Below, piece after piece: positions 1 through 11,582 of a stretch of DNA of 64,000 nt (positions are counted from its first letter, which is position 1; each line of letters begins with the position of its first letter). The stretch is from Arthrobacter sp. 24S4-2 (lineage in GTDB: Bacteria > Actinomycetota > Actinomycetes > Actinomycetales > Micrococcaceae). Location of the stretch: NCBI RefSeq assembly GCF_005280255.1, contig NZ_CP040018.1:1612001-1676000 (forward strand). The letters are read 5' to 3'. The notes under the pieces are model-generated. The model made no database searches. It was not told where the DNA came from and saw only the letters and a list, made by a program, of their open reading frames with translations. Both the position numbers and the translations under genes were made by a program.

Positions 1-1
1 C

Positions 2-3000
2 CTCGGAGCCGACCAGCAGACGTTCACGTTCAGCGCTTCGACGCAGGGGACCCACTACATCACCTACATGGTCACCAACGGACCCGCCAGTGCCCAGCAG
101 CTGGTACGCGTGGATGTGGTCCCCGGCGGCGGCGACGGAGCCCCGGTGGCCGTGCGGGACACAGCGCTGCTTCCCAGCGGCGGCAGCGTCCTGGTGGATG
201 TCCTCGGCAATGACTCTGACCCTTCCGGCGGTGTCCTGGTGGTGCAGTCGGTGACGGCGGCAGACGGGCTTCCGGTCAGCGCGGCCGTCCTTGACCATTC
301 AGTCGTCAGGATCACCGACATCCGGGCCGAGGGGCAGCTGAACGTCAAGTACACGATCTCGAACGGGAAGTCCTCGGCCGCCGGCGAAATTGCCGTGCTG
401 GTGGTCCCCGCGCCGGCGAAACTGCAGGCACCCCAGGCGAAGCCTGACGAAGCAACCGTCAGGACAGGCGACGTTGTCACCATCCCGGTGCTGGAGAACG
501 ACGCCGACCCCGACGGCGGGAAGCTGACCCTCGAGCCGGTTCTGGCCCAGGCGCCCGACGCCGCGGACGGGCGCACCTTTGTCGCCGGCGACGCCCTGCG
601 TTTCATCGCCGGCGATGTCCCCAAAACCGTCTATGCGATCTACAAGGTCACCAATGCGTCCGGCCAGTCGGACTCGCAGCAGGTCACCATCCACGTCCGC
701 GGCCGCGATGACGAGCGGAACACCCGCCCCGAGCCGAAGAACCTCACGGCGCGCGTGGTCGCCGGGATGGTGGTCCGCGTTCCCGTTCCGCTGCACGGCA
801 TCGACCCCGACGGGGACTCCGTCCAGCTGATCGGCGTCGACAAGGCTCCGGCGATGGGGACCGCGGTCGTCAGGGACGGTTACCTGGAATTCACGGCAAG
901 CGCGAACGCCGCCGGCACCGACACCTTCAGCTACCGGGTCCGGGACCGGATCGGCGCCGAAAACACCGGCACCGTGATCGTCGGCATCGCCCCGCAGGAA
1001 CCCAACAACCAGAAGCCCATCGCCGTTGACGACTCGGTCGACGTCCGCCCCGGCCGCCAGATCGCCGTCGACGCCCTGGGCAACGACTCGGACCCGGACG
1101 GCGACCCGATCAGCCTGGTCTCCAACGGGTTCGAAGGCCGCCCCGAACTCAAGGTCGAAGCAGCCGAAGGCGGCAAAGTGCTCCTGACCGCGCCCGGTGC
1201 TGCCGGTCATGAAAGCGTCGGCTACAAGATCCAGGATGACAAGAAGGCACAGGCCAGTGCAGTCGTCCGGGTCCAGGTCAGCCCCGATGCCACCCTGAAG
1301 GCCCCCGTCGCCCAGGACGATGTTGTCACTCCAGCGGAGACACTGGGCAAGGCAGCCGTGGACGTTCCGGTGCTGAAAAACGATTCCGATCCCGACGGCG
1401 TAGCCGCGGATCTCAAGATCAGCCTGCCGGACGGCAACCCCAACGCCCGCGCCGGCAACGACGGCAACGTTGTGGTGACCCTCACCGCGAACGACCAGCT
1501 GGTCCCGTACACCGTCACCGACATCGACGGCCAAAGCGCGACGGCGGTCATGTGGGTCCCGGGCCAGGGGGACCAATACCCCACCCTCGCCAGGACCGAC
1601 GTCGTCGAAGTCATGTCCGGCAAGGAAGTCAGCCTGGACCTGAAGGAATACGTCCGCGTCCGGGAAGGGCGCACCCCGAGGATCACCCAGGTGGACAAGG
1701 TCAAGGTGCAGGGCGCGGATGGCCAGAACGTGGTCACCGGCGACGGCAACACCCTGCGCTACGCCGCCCTCCTGGACTATGTGGGCCCCGGCTCCGTCAC
1801 CTTCGAGGTGACGGACGGGACCGGTCCCGACGATGCACAGGGACTGAAATCCACCCTCAGCATCATCACCCGGGTCATCCCTGACCCCAACGCGAACCAC
1901 CCGCCAAGCTTCAGCGGCAGCGACCTCGATGTCCCCAAGGGCGAGACCGCCGCCCTGGATCTGGGAAACCTCGCCAAGGACGTGGACGACGGCGACTCCG
2001 GCAAGCTGAAGTTCGAACTCGACGGGACACTGCCCGAGGGCTTCAAGGCCACGCTGGAGGGCTCGGCGCTGAAGGTCAGTGCGGACTCTGCAGTAACGCC
2101 TGGACGCAGGGGCTCCATCCCGCTGAAAGTCACGGACGGCCGCTCCGAACCGGCCAAGGCCACGGTTACGGCCACAGTCGTCGCGTCGAACCGCCCGCTG
2201 CCGGTGGCCAATGAGGACGTCGTGGAAAAGTCCAACGCGGGGAAGACCGAATCCATTAACGTCCTGGCCAACGACTTCAATCCCTTCAGTGATGCACCGC
2301 TGAAGATCGTCTCAGCGGCCGTGGAAACGGGCTCGGCCGCCGGATCACCCACCGTGGCAGGGGACTCCGTCAGTGTCACGCCCGCAGCAGGCTTCAAGGG
2401 CGTCATGGTTGTCCGGTACACGCTGCTGGACAAGACAGAAGATCCGAGCCGGCAGGCAACCGGCCGGGTGCGCATCACGGTGCGGGACAAGCCGGATGCG
2501 CCCTCCGCACCGTCCGCAACGGACGTCCGAAGCCGGACCGCCGTGCTCAAGTGGGCGCCTCCGTCCGACAACGGTGCCCCCATCACCAAGTACACGGTCC
2601 GTTCCACCGGGTTCACACAGGAATGCCCCACCACCACCTGCACCCTCTCCGGGCTGACCAACGACGTGAAGTACGTATTCACGGTCACGGCCACCAACGA
2701 GGTGGGCGAATCCGCGCCTTCGGTGCCGTCCAATGAGATCCGGCCGGATGAAAAGCCGTCCCCGCCGGAGGCTCCCACGGTCAAGGCCGGGGACAAGAAC
2801 ATGGTGGTCAGCTGGCCCGCGGCCAAAACGGAGGGTTCCGCCGTCAAGAGCTACAACCTGGAGATCTCCCCGCCGCCGGCCAACGGGATCGCCGTCAAGA
2901 ACGGCGTGACCGGGCTGAACTACACCTGGCCGTCCCTGACTAACGGCGTGCGGTACAAGGTACGCGCCCAGGCCGTTAACGAGCTGGGGCCGTCCGACTG

Positions 3001-4220
3001 GGGGATCTACTCCGCAGAGGACAACCCCGCCGGAGTGCCGGCCGCCCCCGCGGCGCCGACCACCACGGTGGCCTCCGCCGTCGGAAGCTCCAACCAGCTG
3101 AAGGTCAGCTGGAGCGAACCCGACACCAATGGCGACGCGATCAGGAACTACTACGTCACCATGAGCGGCGGCGACGGGACCACCCACACCCAGACGGTGC
3201 CCGGTACGGTACGGACCGCAAACTTCACCGCCAACAACTCCGAGTCGTCCTACACGTTCACCGTCCAGGCGGAGAACAAGGCGGGAAAGGGGGCCGTCAG
3301 CCAGCCGTCAGCACCCCGGCGCGCCACCGGCAAGCTCTCCCAGGTCTCCGGGGTCAGCGCCACCGAGGCCAACACCGGCGGCGCCGGCCAGCAGGTCACC
3401 ATCAACTTCCGCGAACTTACCGCCGAGCAGCGCAACGGCTCCGCCTACGGCGAGGTCAGCTACACCTACAATGCCAGCTCGGCGTCCGGAACCCAGTCCG
3501 GAGCAATCAAGCCCGGACAGACCGTGAGCGGCTTCGCCAATGGTGCCCGCTGGACTTTCACGGTGACCGCCAACTCCGCTGTGGCACCTAGCTCGGATGC
3601 CAGCGCCGCTGCCGCTGCCACGCCGTACGGCGCCCCGGAACCCCTTCGGCTTCGGGCCAGAACGGCGGCCAGAACCAGAAGTCGCTCAGCTTCAGCTGGA
3701 ACTCGCCGTCGACGTCCACGAATGACGTTGCCTACACGCAGATCAACATCGACGGCAACGGCTGGGAACGGGTGGCGGCTTCAGGCACCCGCACCGTGAA
3801 CACCGGGGGCTTCGATGAACGCCACTCCATTCAGGTCCAGACCGTCAACTCCGTGGGAACCGGCGGCGGCATCGCAACCGCTGCCGCCCAGTCGGGCCCG
3901 GCCAAAACCAGCTGGGACACCACAGTTCCCGCCGCCGGATACCGCACCTGCACGGACCTGCCGGCGTCGGGACAGACGTCCTGGGACTCGACGACGCCCG
4001 GCCACCGCTGTGACGGAAAGGTCAGCGGCTACCCCTGGATCTACAACGGCAACAACTTCAGTGTGAATTGCTGGATGTGGCGCACGGTCCCTGACGCGCG
4101 GGGCCCCGGCCAGTGGTACCGGATCAACTCAGCCCCTGATGGCCGGTACGTCGGACGGACGATCCACGTCAGCAACACCACGCTGGGGGATCCCGGCCCC
4201 CAGGGATCCCGCAATGCTGA
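2..4220 (+). CDS. Giant cadherin-like/FN3 repeat surface protein, copy A (5' end missing, frameshifted)
   Basis: Reading is open in frame 2 from the first bases, so the N terminus lies outside the window; about 1,400 residues are visible. At least seven cadherin/Ig-like repeats carry variants of the NDSDPDGD signature (near nt 220, 510, 810, 1090, 1390, 1990, 2270). Four to five fibronectin type III modules start near nt 2490, and a C-terminal domain rich in Trp and Cys begins near nt 3930. The ATG at 68 is internal, not a start. The frame breaks at 3641-3644 and probably again at 4197-4201; each break is repaired by one added C. With the second repair the protein ends in Cys at 4220, like its paralogue downstream; without it the stop is at 4296. 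I infer an exported, cell-surface adhesin or scaffold. No function can be assigned more precisely. Confidence 0.8.
3641..3644 (+). other. Single-base deletion (C run) breaking copy A
   Basis: The upstream frame reads Glu-Pro-Leu-Arg-Leu and degenerates into Arg-rich sequence ending at 3799. Adding one C gives Glu-Pro-Pro-Ser-Ala-Ser-Gly-Gln and joins smoothly to the FN3-like stretch that continues in the next frame past 3772. Confidence 0.85.
4197..4201 (+). other. Probable single-base deletion near the 3' end of copy A
   Basis: Adding one C to this five-C run makes the protein end Gly-Pro-Pro-Gly-Ile-Pro-Gln-Cys-stop at 4218-4220. The paralogue ends Gly-Gly-Cys-stop. A strong hairpin at 4255-4270 then lies just beyond the stop. 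Without the repair the tail becomes basic and unlike the paralogue. Confidence 0.5.
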
Positions 4221-4254
4221 GCCCCGGGGCACGAGGAACCGCAGGTCAAAGGCG

Positions 4255-4270
4255 TGGGGAGGGCTCCCCA
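4255..4270. terminator. Hairpin after copy A (possible terminator)
   Basis: TGGGGAG and CTCCCCA form a perfect 7-bp inverted repeat around GG. A second palindrome, CCCGGTACCGGG, lies at 4318-4329 and is followed by TCTTT. Both sit between the two giant genes. Neither has a long U tract, so termination is only suggested. Confidence 0.35.
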
Positions 4271-4383
4271 TCGCGGTCCGGGACATGGTTGGGTAGGCTA
4301 TCGCGGGAAACAGAGAGCCCGGTACCGGGTCTTTGGACACGCTGCCCTGGGGGCGGCTGCGATTTTGAGGGATTTGAAAACTT

Positions 4384-7300
4384 GTGACAACTCTGTTCGG
4401 CAAGCTGGGTCTCAGGGAGCGCCGCAGGAAGTTGGTTTCGGGCGCCGTTTTTGCGGTGGCCGGTGCTGCGCTGGTCGCTGGTGCCGTGATTTATCCCGGG
4501 TTCAAGACCACTGAGGTGGAGTTGAACGACGGCGGCGTGTGGGTAGTCAGCAAGACCAAGAACGCCGTGGGGCGGTTGAACTACCCCTCTCGTGTGCTTG
4601 ACGGTGCGGTGACGCCGGCGAGTACCACGTTCGATGTGCTGCAGGATGCCGGGAACGTGTTTGTGGATGATGAGACGGGTTCGACATTGAACCAGGTTTC
4701 CGCCGCGAACATGCGCCTGGGCGGCGACAAACAGCTGCCGGGTGCGGCGGATGTCAGTTTCGGTGCGCAGGTCATTTCGGTGACCGATGCGGCCAAAGGC
4801 AAGGTCTGGGCGCTGTCCCCATCCACGGTGAACGCGTTTGACGAGGAGTCCAGCAAACCCGCCCTTGTCGGCGCTGAGGGCCTGGTCTCCGCCGTGGGTT
4901 CCGATGACCGGATCTATTCCGCGGATCCCACATCCGGCCAGGTGACGGTGACCGGGGTGGATTCCAACGGCGACGTGACGGAGTCTAAATCTGAAACGTG
5001 GGGCGGGTTGAAGGGTGCGGGGGATCTGCAGCTGGCGGTGGTGGGGGATAAGCCGGTGGTGCTGGATGCGGGCCGGGGGAAGCTGTTCCTGCCGGGCGGG
5101 CGTGAGCTGGCGCTGGCGGACGCGCGGGACGCGAAGCTGCAGCAGTCCGGTCCGGCGTCGGACAGTGTTGCCGTCGCGACGCAGAAGGCGCTGTTGAGGC
5201 AGCCGCTGGACGGCTCGACGGCGAAGACGGTCACGTTCGGCGGTGAGGGTGTGCCGGCGGCGCCGGTGCAGCTGGGCGGGTGTGTCCATGCGGCGTGGTC
5301 GGGGGCGAACAAGTACGTCCGTGACTGCGTGAATGATGCTGATGACAAGAACGTGGATGTGCCCAAGGCGAGTGCGTCGCCGTCGTATGTGTTCCGGGTG
5401 AACCGGGACCTGGTGGTCCTGAACGACGTGAATTCGGGCAATGTGTGGCTGGTGAACCAGAACATGCAGCTGGTCAACAACTGGGACGACGTCGTCCCGC
5501 CCAAAAACCAGTCCAACGACCAGGACCAGGAATCGGCGGACAACAACACCGTCAACATCCTGCCGGACCGCACCAAACCCAACAGGCCGCCGGAAACCAA
5601 GCCCGACGCCGTCGGCGTCCGCCCCGGACGGACCACGGTCCTGAGCATCCTGGACAACGATTCCGACCCCGACGGCGACGTCCTGACGGCGTCCGTTGGA
5701 ACCTCCGGGCCCAGGTCCGGCAGCCTCCAGAACATCTACGGCGGCACCGCTTTCCAGATCACAGTGCCTCCGGATACCAAGCCGGGCACCGAAAATTTCA
5801 ACTACAACGCATCCGACGGCCGCGGACTGTCCGCCGGCGGCCAGGTCACCCTGAACGTCGTGGGCCCTGACGAAAACAAACCGCCCGTCTTCAAGCGCGG
5901 CGACCCCACCACCATGCTCGTGGAACAGGGAAAAACCGTCAGCCAGAACATCCTCACCGACTGGACCGACCCCGACGGCGACGACCTGGTCCTGATGGAC
6001 GCCACAGCAGACAACCAACAGGACCAGGTCAAGGTCCGCCGCGACGGCCTGCTGACCTACCAGGATTCCGGCGCCGCACCTGGCAAGAAGTCTGTGACGG
6101 TGTCCATCTGGGACGGCCGCGCCACCACCACCGGCAAGGTTGTGGTGAACGTGCAGCCGCCGGGCGCCCTCGCGCCGGTGGTCAATGCGGACCACGTCAC
6201 CGCCGTCGTCGGCCAGGACCTCGTGATCGCACCGCTGAAGAACGACGTCGACCCCAACGGCGGCGCCCTGCGGCTCGCCCAGGTGGAGGCCTCCGGGCCG
6301 GCCGAACTCGGCCCCGTCACCGACGGCGGAACCTTCACCTTCCGCAGCGAGACCGCCGGCCCTGTCTACCTGAGCTACATCGCGAGCAACGGTCCGCAAA
6401 GCAGCCAGGGGCTCATCCGCGTGGATGTGGAATCGGGCAACGACACCGGCGACCCCGTGGCGGTCCATGACGTTGCGCTCATGCCGACAGGCGGAAGCGT
6501 GCTCCTCGACCCGCTGGCCAACGACTCCGATCCCTCCGGGGGAGTGCTGGTCCTGCAGTCAGTGACCCTCCCGGAAAACTCCACGGCATCTGTGAGCGTG
6601 ATCGACCACAGCGTCCTGCGCATCACCGATATCGTCGGCACCAAGGAGCCGTTCCTGTTCACCTACACGATGTCCAGCGGCCGCAAGTCCGCCACAGGCA
6701 GCGTGTCAGTGGTCCCGGTTCCGGCGCCTGCCGTCGTCGAAGCCCCCCAGCCGAAACCGGACGAAGTCAACGTGCGCGTCAACGACGTCGTCACGATTCC
6801 GGTGCTGGCCAACGACACCCACCCCAGGGCGAGAAGCTGACCGTGGATCCGGTGCTGCCGCAGGCGGTGGCGGACCAGGACGGCAAGAGCTTCGTGTCCG
6901 AAAACACGCTCCGGTTCATCGCCGGTCCGCAGCCCAAGACCGTCCGCGCAATCTACAACGCCGTGGACCCGCAAGGGCAGAAGAGCGCGGCCGCCGTCAC
7001 CATCCACATCCTGCCGCTGGAAGGCGCGGAGAACTCCCGGCCCCAGCCCAAGAACCTCACGGCACGGGTGGTCGCATCGGGGTCGGTGCGCATTCCGGTG
7101 GAACTGGACGGCATCGATCCTGACGGTGACTCGGTCCAGCTCACCGGCATCGACAGCACGCCCAACATGGGCACCGCTACGGTGGGCAGCAACTTCATCG
7201 ACTTCACCGCAGCCGGCGACGGCGCAGGCACCGACACCTTCCGCTACAAGGTGGTGGACCGGCAGGGTGCCGTCAACACGGGCACCGTAACGGTGGGCAT

Positions 7301-10300
7301 TGCGCCGCGGAGTGACAACAACCAGAAGCCCACCCCGGTGGATGATGAAGTGAAGGTCCGGCCGGGCCGGCAGATCGCCGTCGATGCCACCGGGAACGAC
7401 ACCGACCCCGACGGCGATCTGATCCGCATCCTCACCGACGGCATCGAAGCGGATCCTGCGCTGCAGGCCACGGTCAGCAAACAGAGCGGGCGGATCCTGC
7501 TAATGGCGCCCGGCGCCGAGGGCACCGTGAACGTCCGCTACACGGTGGCCGACGACCGTGGCGCGTCAGCCCAGGCCACCATCCGCATGGTGGTGGACGG
7601 CAACGTGCCGCTGCAGGCACCCATCGCCCGGGACGACCGTGTGACGTCCGCGCAGACGCTGGGCAAAACCGCCGTCGACGTCCCCGTCCTGAAAAATGAC
7701 GAGGACCCCGACGGCGTGGGCGAAAACCTGAAGATCAGCACCGCGGCTAAGACCGCGCGGCCGGGCACCGAGGGAAACATGATCGTGGACCTCACCGAAG
7801 CGCCGCAGCTCATCCCCTACGAGGTGGAGGACGTGGACGGCCAGAAGTCCACCGCCATCATCTGGGTCCCGGGACTTGGCCAGCAGGTTCCCACGCTGGC
7901 GAAAGATGAAGTCCTTGAAGTCATTGCCGGGCAGTCTGTCACGGTCAACCTGAACGACTGGGTGAAGGTCCGCGACGGACGGTCGCCGCGCCTCACCCAG
8001 ACCGACCGGATCAAGCTGATCGGTGCCGACGGCGGCGATCCCGTGGCCGGAAACGGCACAGCGCTGAAGTGCACCGCGGGTGTGGACTACATCGGTCCGG
8101 GCTCGCTGAGCTTCGAGGTGACGGACGGAAGCGGCCCCGACGACCCGGACGGGCTCAAGGCCACGCTCAGCATCCGCACGAAGGTCCTTCCGGATCCCAA
8201 CCGGAACAATCCGCCCGCCCTGCTGGGAAGCGCTGTAGACGTCCCGAAGGGCGACTCGGCGAGCACCGACCTGAGCCGGCTGGCGTCGGACCCGGACCGG
8301 GACGACGTGGACAACATGAAGTACGAGCTGGTGGGCGACAGCCCGGCCGGCTTCAACGCCCGTATCGAGGGGAAGACCCTGAAGACGTCCGCGGACGGCT
8401 CAGCGGCCACCGGCACCTCGGGAGCCGTGCAGGTGAGGGCGAAGGATCCGCGCGGGCTGGAAGCAACGGCAACGTTCCAGCTGGCGGTCACTGCCTCCAA
8501 CCGGCCGAAGCCCGTTGCCAGCGACGATCTGGAGCCCAATGCGGCGGCGGGCAAGACCGTGTCCGTCAACGTGCTGGCCAACGACTCCAACCCGTTCCCG
8601 GAAACTCCGTTGAAGATTGTCCAGACCGGAGTTGAAACGGGCCTTGGGAACGTTGACGTGGCGGGGGGCAACGTGAACGTCACCCCGGCCGATGGCTTCA
8701 CCGGCACGCTGATCGTGTCCTACACCGTGGAGGACAAAACAGGGGAAGCCTCACGGAATGCCACGGCCCGGATCAGGCTGACGGTCAAGGACAAGCCGCT
8801 GGCCCCCGCCACCCCTCAGGCGCAAAGCGTGGGTGACCGGACTGCCCTCCTGAACTGGACCGCCCCTGCGGACCGCGGCTCACCCATTACCAAGTACACG
8901 GTCTACGGCGAAGGCGGGTACAAACAGGACTGCCCGGCGAACTCCTGCACCCTGAACAACCTGGTCAACAACACCAAGTACCACTTCCAGGTGACGGCCA
9001 CCAACGAGTTCGGCGATTCCGACAGGTCTCCCGTCTCGGCCGAGGTCAGGCCCGACGTCAAGCCGGACACTCCGGTGGCCCCGGCGCTGAGGTTTGGCGA
9101 CAAGCAGCTGAGCGTTAGCTGGTCCGCCCCGGCCAGCAAGGGGTCCCCGATCAAGTCCTACGACCTGGAAATCTCCCCGGCTCCCCCCGGACAGAACGCC
9201 CAGATCCAGAACCTGACCTCGCTCAGCTACGTCTGGAAGGGGCTGCAGAACGGTGTGGCCTACAAGGTCCGCGTCCTGGCCCGCAATGACGCCAAGGAGC
9301 CGTCCGAGTGGAGCGCCTACTCGGCTGCGGAAACTCCTGCCGGTGTTCCGGTCACGCCGGCCGCACCCAGTGTCGCCGGGGCCGGCTCGGTGGGAACGCA
9401 AAGCCAGCTCAAGGTCAGCTGGCCGGCGCCGAACAACAACGGTGATGCCATCTCGGCGTACACGCTCACCACTTACCGGGGCGGTGCCGCGGTCACGAGC
9501 CAGCAGGTGACGTCCGGGACCACCCAGAACGTGACCGTCGACAACTCGGAATCGGACTACACCTTCACCGTGTCCGCCACGAACAAGGCCGGTACAAGCG
9601 GCACCAGTGGGAAGTCGGCCCCCATCCGGGCCGCCGGCAAGCCGGGCACGGTGAGTAGCGGGACGGTGGTGGAAACCGGAACGAGCGGCCAGCTGAAGGT
9701 GACGTTCACCGAACTGACGCCGGCGCAGCGGAACGGTTCCCAAGCCACGGAAATCCGCTACAGCTACAGCGCCTCAAGCGGCCAGCAGGGTGCCATCAAC
9801 CCGGGCGGAGGGAACATCAACGGGCTTCCCAACGGAACCAACGTCACCATCAACATCATCGCCACCTCGATCAAGAACAACACTTCGGGTGATGCCAAAG
9901 CCATCGGCACGGCCAACCCGTACGGACCGCCGAACGCACCCAACGTGGACGGACGGAAGTCCGCCGTCGGCGACGGCCAGGTGCACTGGACCTGGAACGA
10001 CCCTGCCACCAACGGCCGGGCGCTTAAATTCTATGAGGTGAGCGTCGACGGCGGCGGATGGACGAACGTCGGCAGCGCCAACCGCTACGACGTCTCCGGC
10101 GGCGGCTGGGACAAGACCCATACCCTTCGGGTCCGCGCCGTTACGGCTTCAGTCGGCCCTACCGGCAGCGCATCTTCGACCTCGGGCAACGACCCTGCTC
10201 CGCCGCCCGCGGTCTCCGAAATTCGGGCACACAACAGCACCTGTCCCGGCAAACCGGGCCAGCCTGACTCATACAACCCGAGCGGTCCGTCGTGTGGTGT

Positions 10301-10463
10301 CGGCTGGGTGGAAAATTCGTGGGGCTGGCTGAAGGTTGACTGCACCAAGGACATCTATGGCAACGGCACCGACTGGTACCGCCTGACGGAATCCGCGAAG
10401 AGCGGCTGGTACGTAAAGTCCACCACCGTGGACTTGAGGGGACCAAAGCCCGGCGGATGCTGA
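4384..10463 (+). CDS. Giant membrane-anchored cadherin-like/FN3 repeat protein, copy B (one frameshift)
   Basis: The reconstructed protein is about 2,026 residues, from a GTG start at 4384 to a stop at 10461-10463. It appears as two open pieces, 4384-6840 and 6843-10463, joined by one missing base at 6822-6825. The N terminus has a basic stretch and one hydrophobic segment (about residues 19-38), read as a signal anchor. A region of about 300 residues resembling a beta-propeller follows, then roughly ten cadherin/Ig-like repeats with NDSDPDGD-type signatures. About five FN3 modules begin near nt 8800. The last ~80 residues are Trp- and Cys-rich and end in Cys. It aligns with copy A over the whole shared length, so the two are tandem paralogues. 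Its place before MoxR-DUF58-transglutaminase matches the FN3 gene of the bifidobacterial PFNA cluster. I infer a large cell-wall or surface scaffold; ligand unknown. Confidence 0.85.
6822..6825 (+). other. Single-base deletion (C run) splitting copy B
   Basis: One added C in this CCCC run changes His-Pro-Arg-Ala-Arg-Ser-stop into His-Pro-Gln-Gly-Glu-Lys-Leu-Thr. That matches the equivalent repeat of copy A (Asp-Gly-Gly-Lys-Leu-Thr) and joins the two open pieces. Confidence 0.9.
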
Positions 10464-10542
10464 CGCAAACAATTAGACTAACCGCTGGACGAAGCGGGCA
10501 TGGGCCCGAAGTTTCACCCGAACCCGGAAGAGGATTCACCAC

Positions 10543-11517
10543 ATGACCATGACAACTGAGCAGGCCGCCTGGTTTGCAGGAACGTTCGAGAAGCTCGTTG
10601 CCAACGTGGGCCAGGCGGTACTGGGCAAGGCCCACGTCATCCGCCTGACCTTTACGGCCATGCTTGCCGAAGGGCACGTCCTCTTCGAGGATGCCCCCGG
10701 AACCGGCAAGACCTCCCTGGCCCGCGCCCTGGCGGCAACGGTCCAGGGCTCGAACAACCGCATCCAGTTCACCCCGGACCTGCTGCCCTCGGACGTCACG
10801 GGCGTGACGATCTACGACCAGAAGACCCAGAAGTTCGAGTTCCACAAGGGCCCGATCTTCAACAACATCGTGCTCGCGGATGAGATCAACCGGGCCTCGC
10901 CCAAGACGCAGTCCGCCCTCCTGGAAGTCATGGAGGAATCACGGGTCACCGTCGACGGCACCACCTACGAGGCAGGGCGGCCGTTCATGGTGATGGCCAC
11001 CCAGAACCCGATCGAGCAGGCGGGCACCTACCGGCTGCCCGAAGCCCAGCTGGACCGGTTCCTGATCAAGACCTCCATCGGCTACCCGGACCACGCCTCA
11101 ACCGTCCAGCTGCTGGGCGGGGCCAACCTTAAGGACCGGTCGAAGGAAATCACCCCCGTGATCACGACGCAGGCGATCGGGGACATGGCTGACCTGGCCG
11201 CCACCACCCACGTTGACACCGCCGTGCTCGAATACATCTCCAGGCTCTGCGAGGAGACCCGCAGCGCCCCGGAGACCCGCCTCGGCGTGTCCGTACGCGG
11301 CGCGCTGGCCATGGTGCGTGCCGCCAAGGTCTGGGCCGCCAGCCAGGGCCGCAACTTCGTGCTGCCGGACGACGTCAAGGACCTCGCATCCGTTGTCTGG
11401 ACCCACCGGCTGGTGATGGACCCGGAAGCCGAGTTCTCCGGTGCCACGCCCGAGGCCGTGCTGACGCGCGTCCTGTCAGAGGTCGCCGCCCCTCAGCAGC
11501 GCGCCGCCGTCGTCTAG
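10543..11517 (+). CDS. MoxR-family AAA+ ATPase
   Basis: A 324-residue cytoplasmic AAA+ chaperone-like ATPase. Walker A is APGTGKTS at residues 51-58 and Walker B is LADEIN near residue 111. The MoxR signature MATQNPIEQAGTYRLPEAQ follows, with the LDRF sensor region after it. MoxR proteins typically work with a vWA/DUF58 partner encoded beside them to remodel or activate protein complexes, and such a partner starts 65 bp downstream. The start is ATG at 10543 behind a GAAGAGGA ribosome site; a second in-frame ATG two codons later is also possible. A TAGACT hexamer at 10474-10479 could be a -10 box. Role inferred from family and context: assembly or maturation of the surface or secretion complex. 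Confidence 0.92.
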   Translation: MTMTTEQAAWFAGTFEKLVANVGQAVLGKAHVIRLTFTAMLAEGHVLFEDAPGTGKTSLARALAATVQGSNNRIQFTPDLLPSDVTGVTIYDQKTQKFEFHKGPIFNNIVLADEINRASPKTQSALLEVMEESRVTVDGTTYEAGRPFMVMATQNPIEQAGTYRLPEAQLDRFLIKTSIGYPDHASTVQLLGGANLKDRSKEITPVITTQAIGDMADLAATTHVDTAVLEYISRLCEETRSAPETRLGVSVRGALAMVRAAKVWAASQGRNFVLPDDVKDLASVVWTHRLVMDPEAEFSGATPEAVLTRVLSEVAAPQQRAAVV

Positions 11518-11582
11518 CCCGACGGCCCCGCCGCCGCGGGATCCCGGTACCCCTGTAATCCAGCACTAACAAAGGCATCCAC

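Noticed and set aside
4246..6468. 740-residue minus-strand open frame opposite giant copy B
   Set aside because: It mirrors the repeat codons of the plus-strand gene and shows no domain. The same applies to the 533-residue frame at 299-1900.
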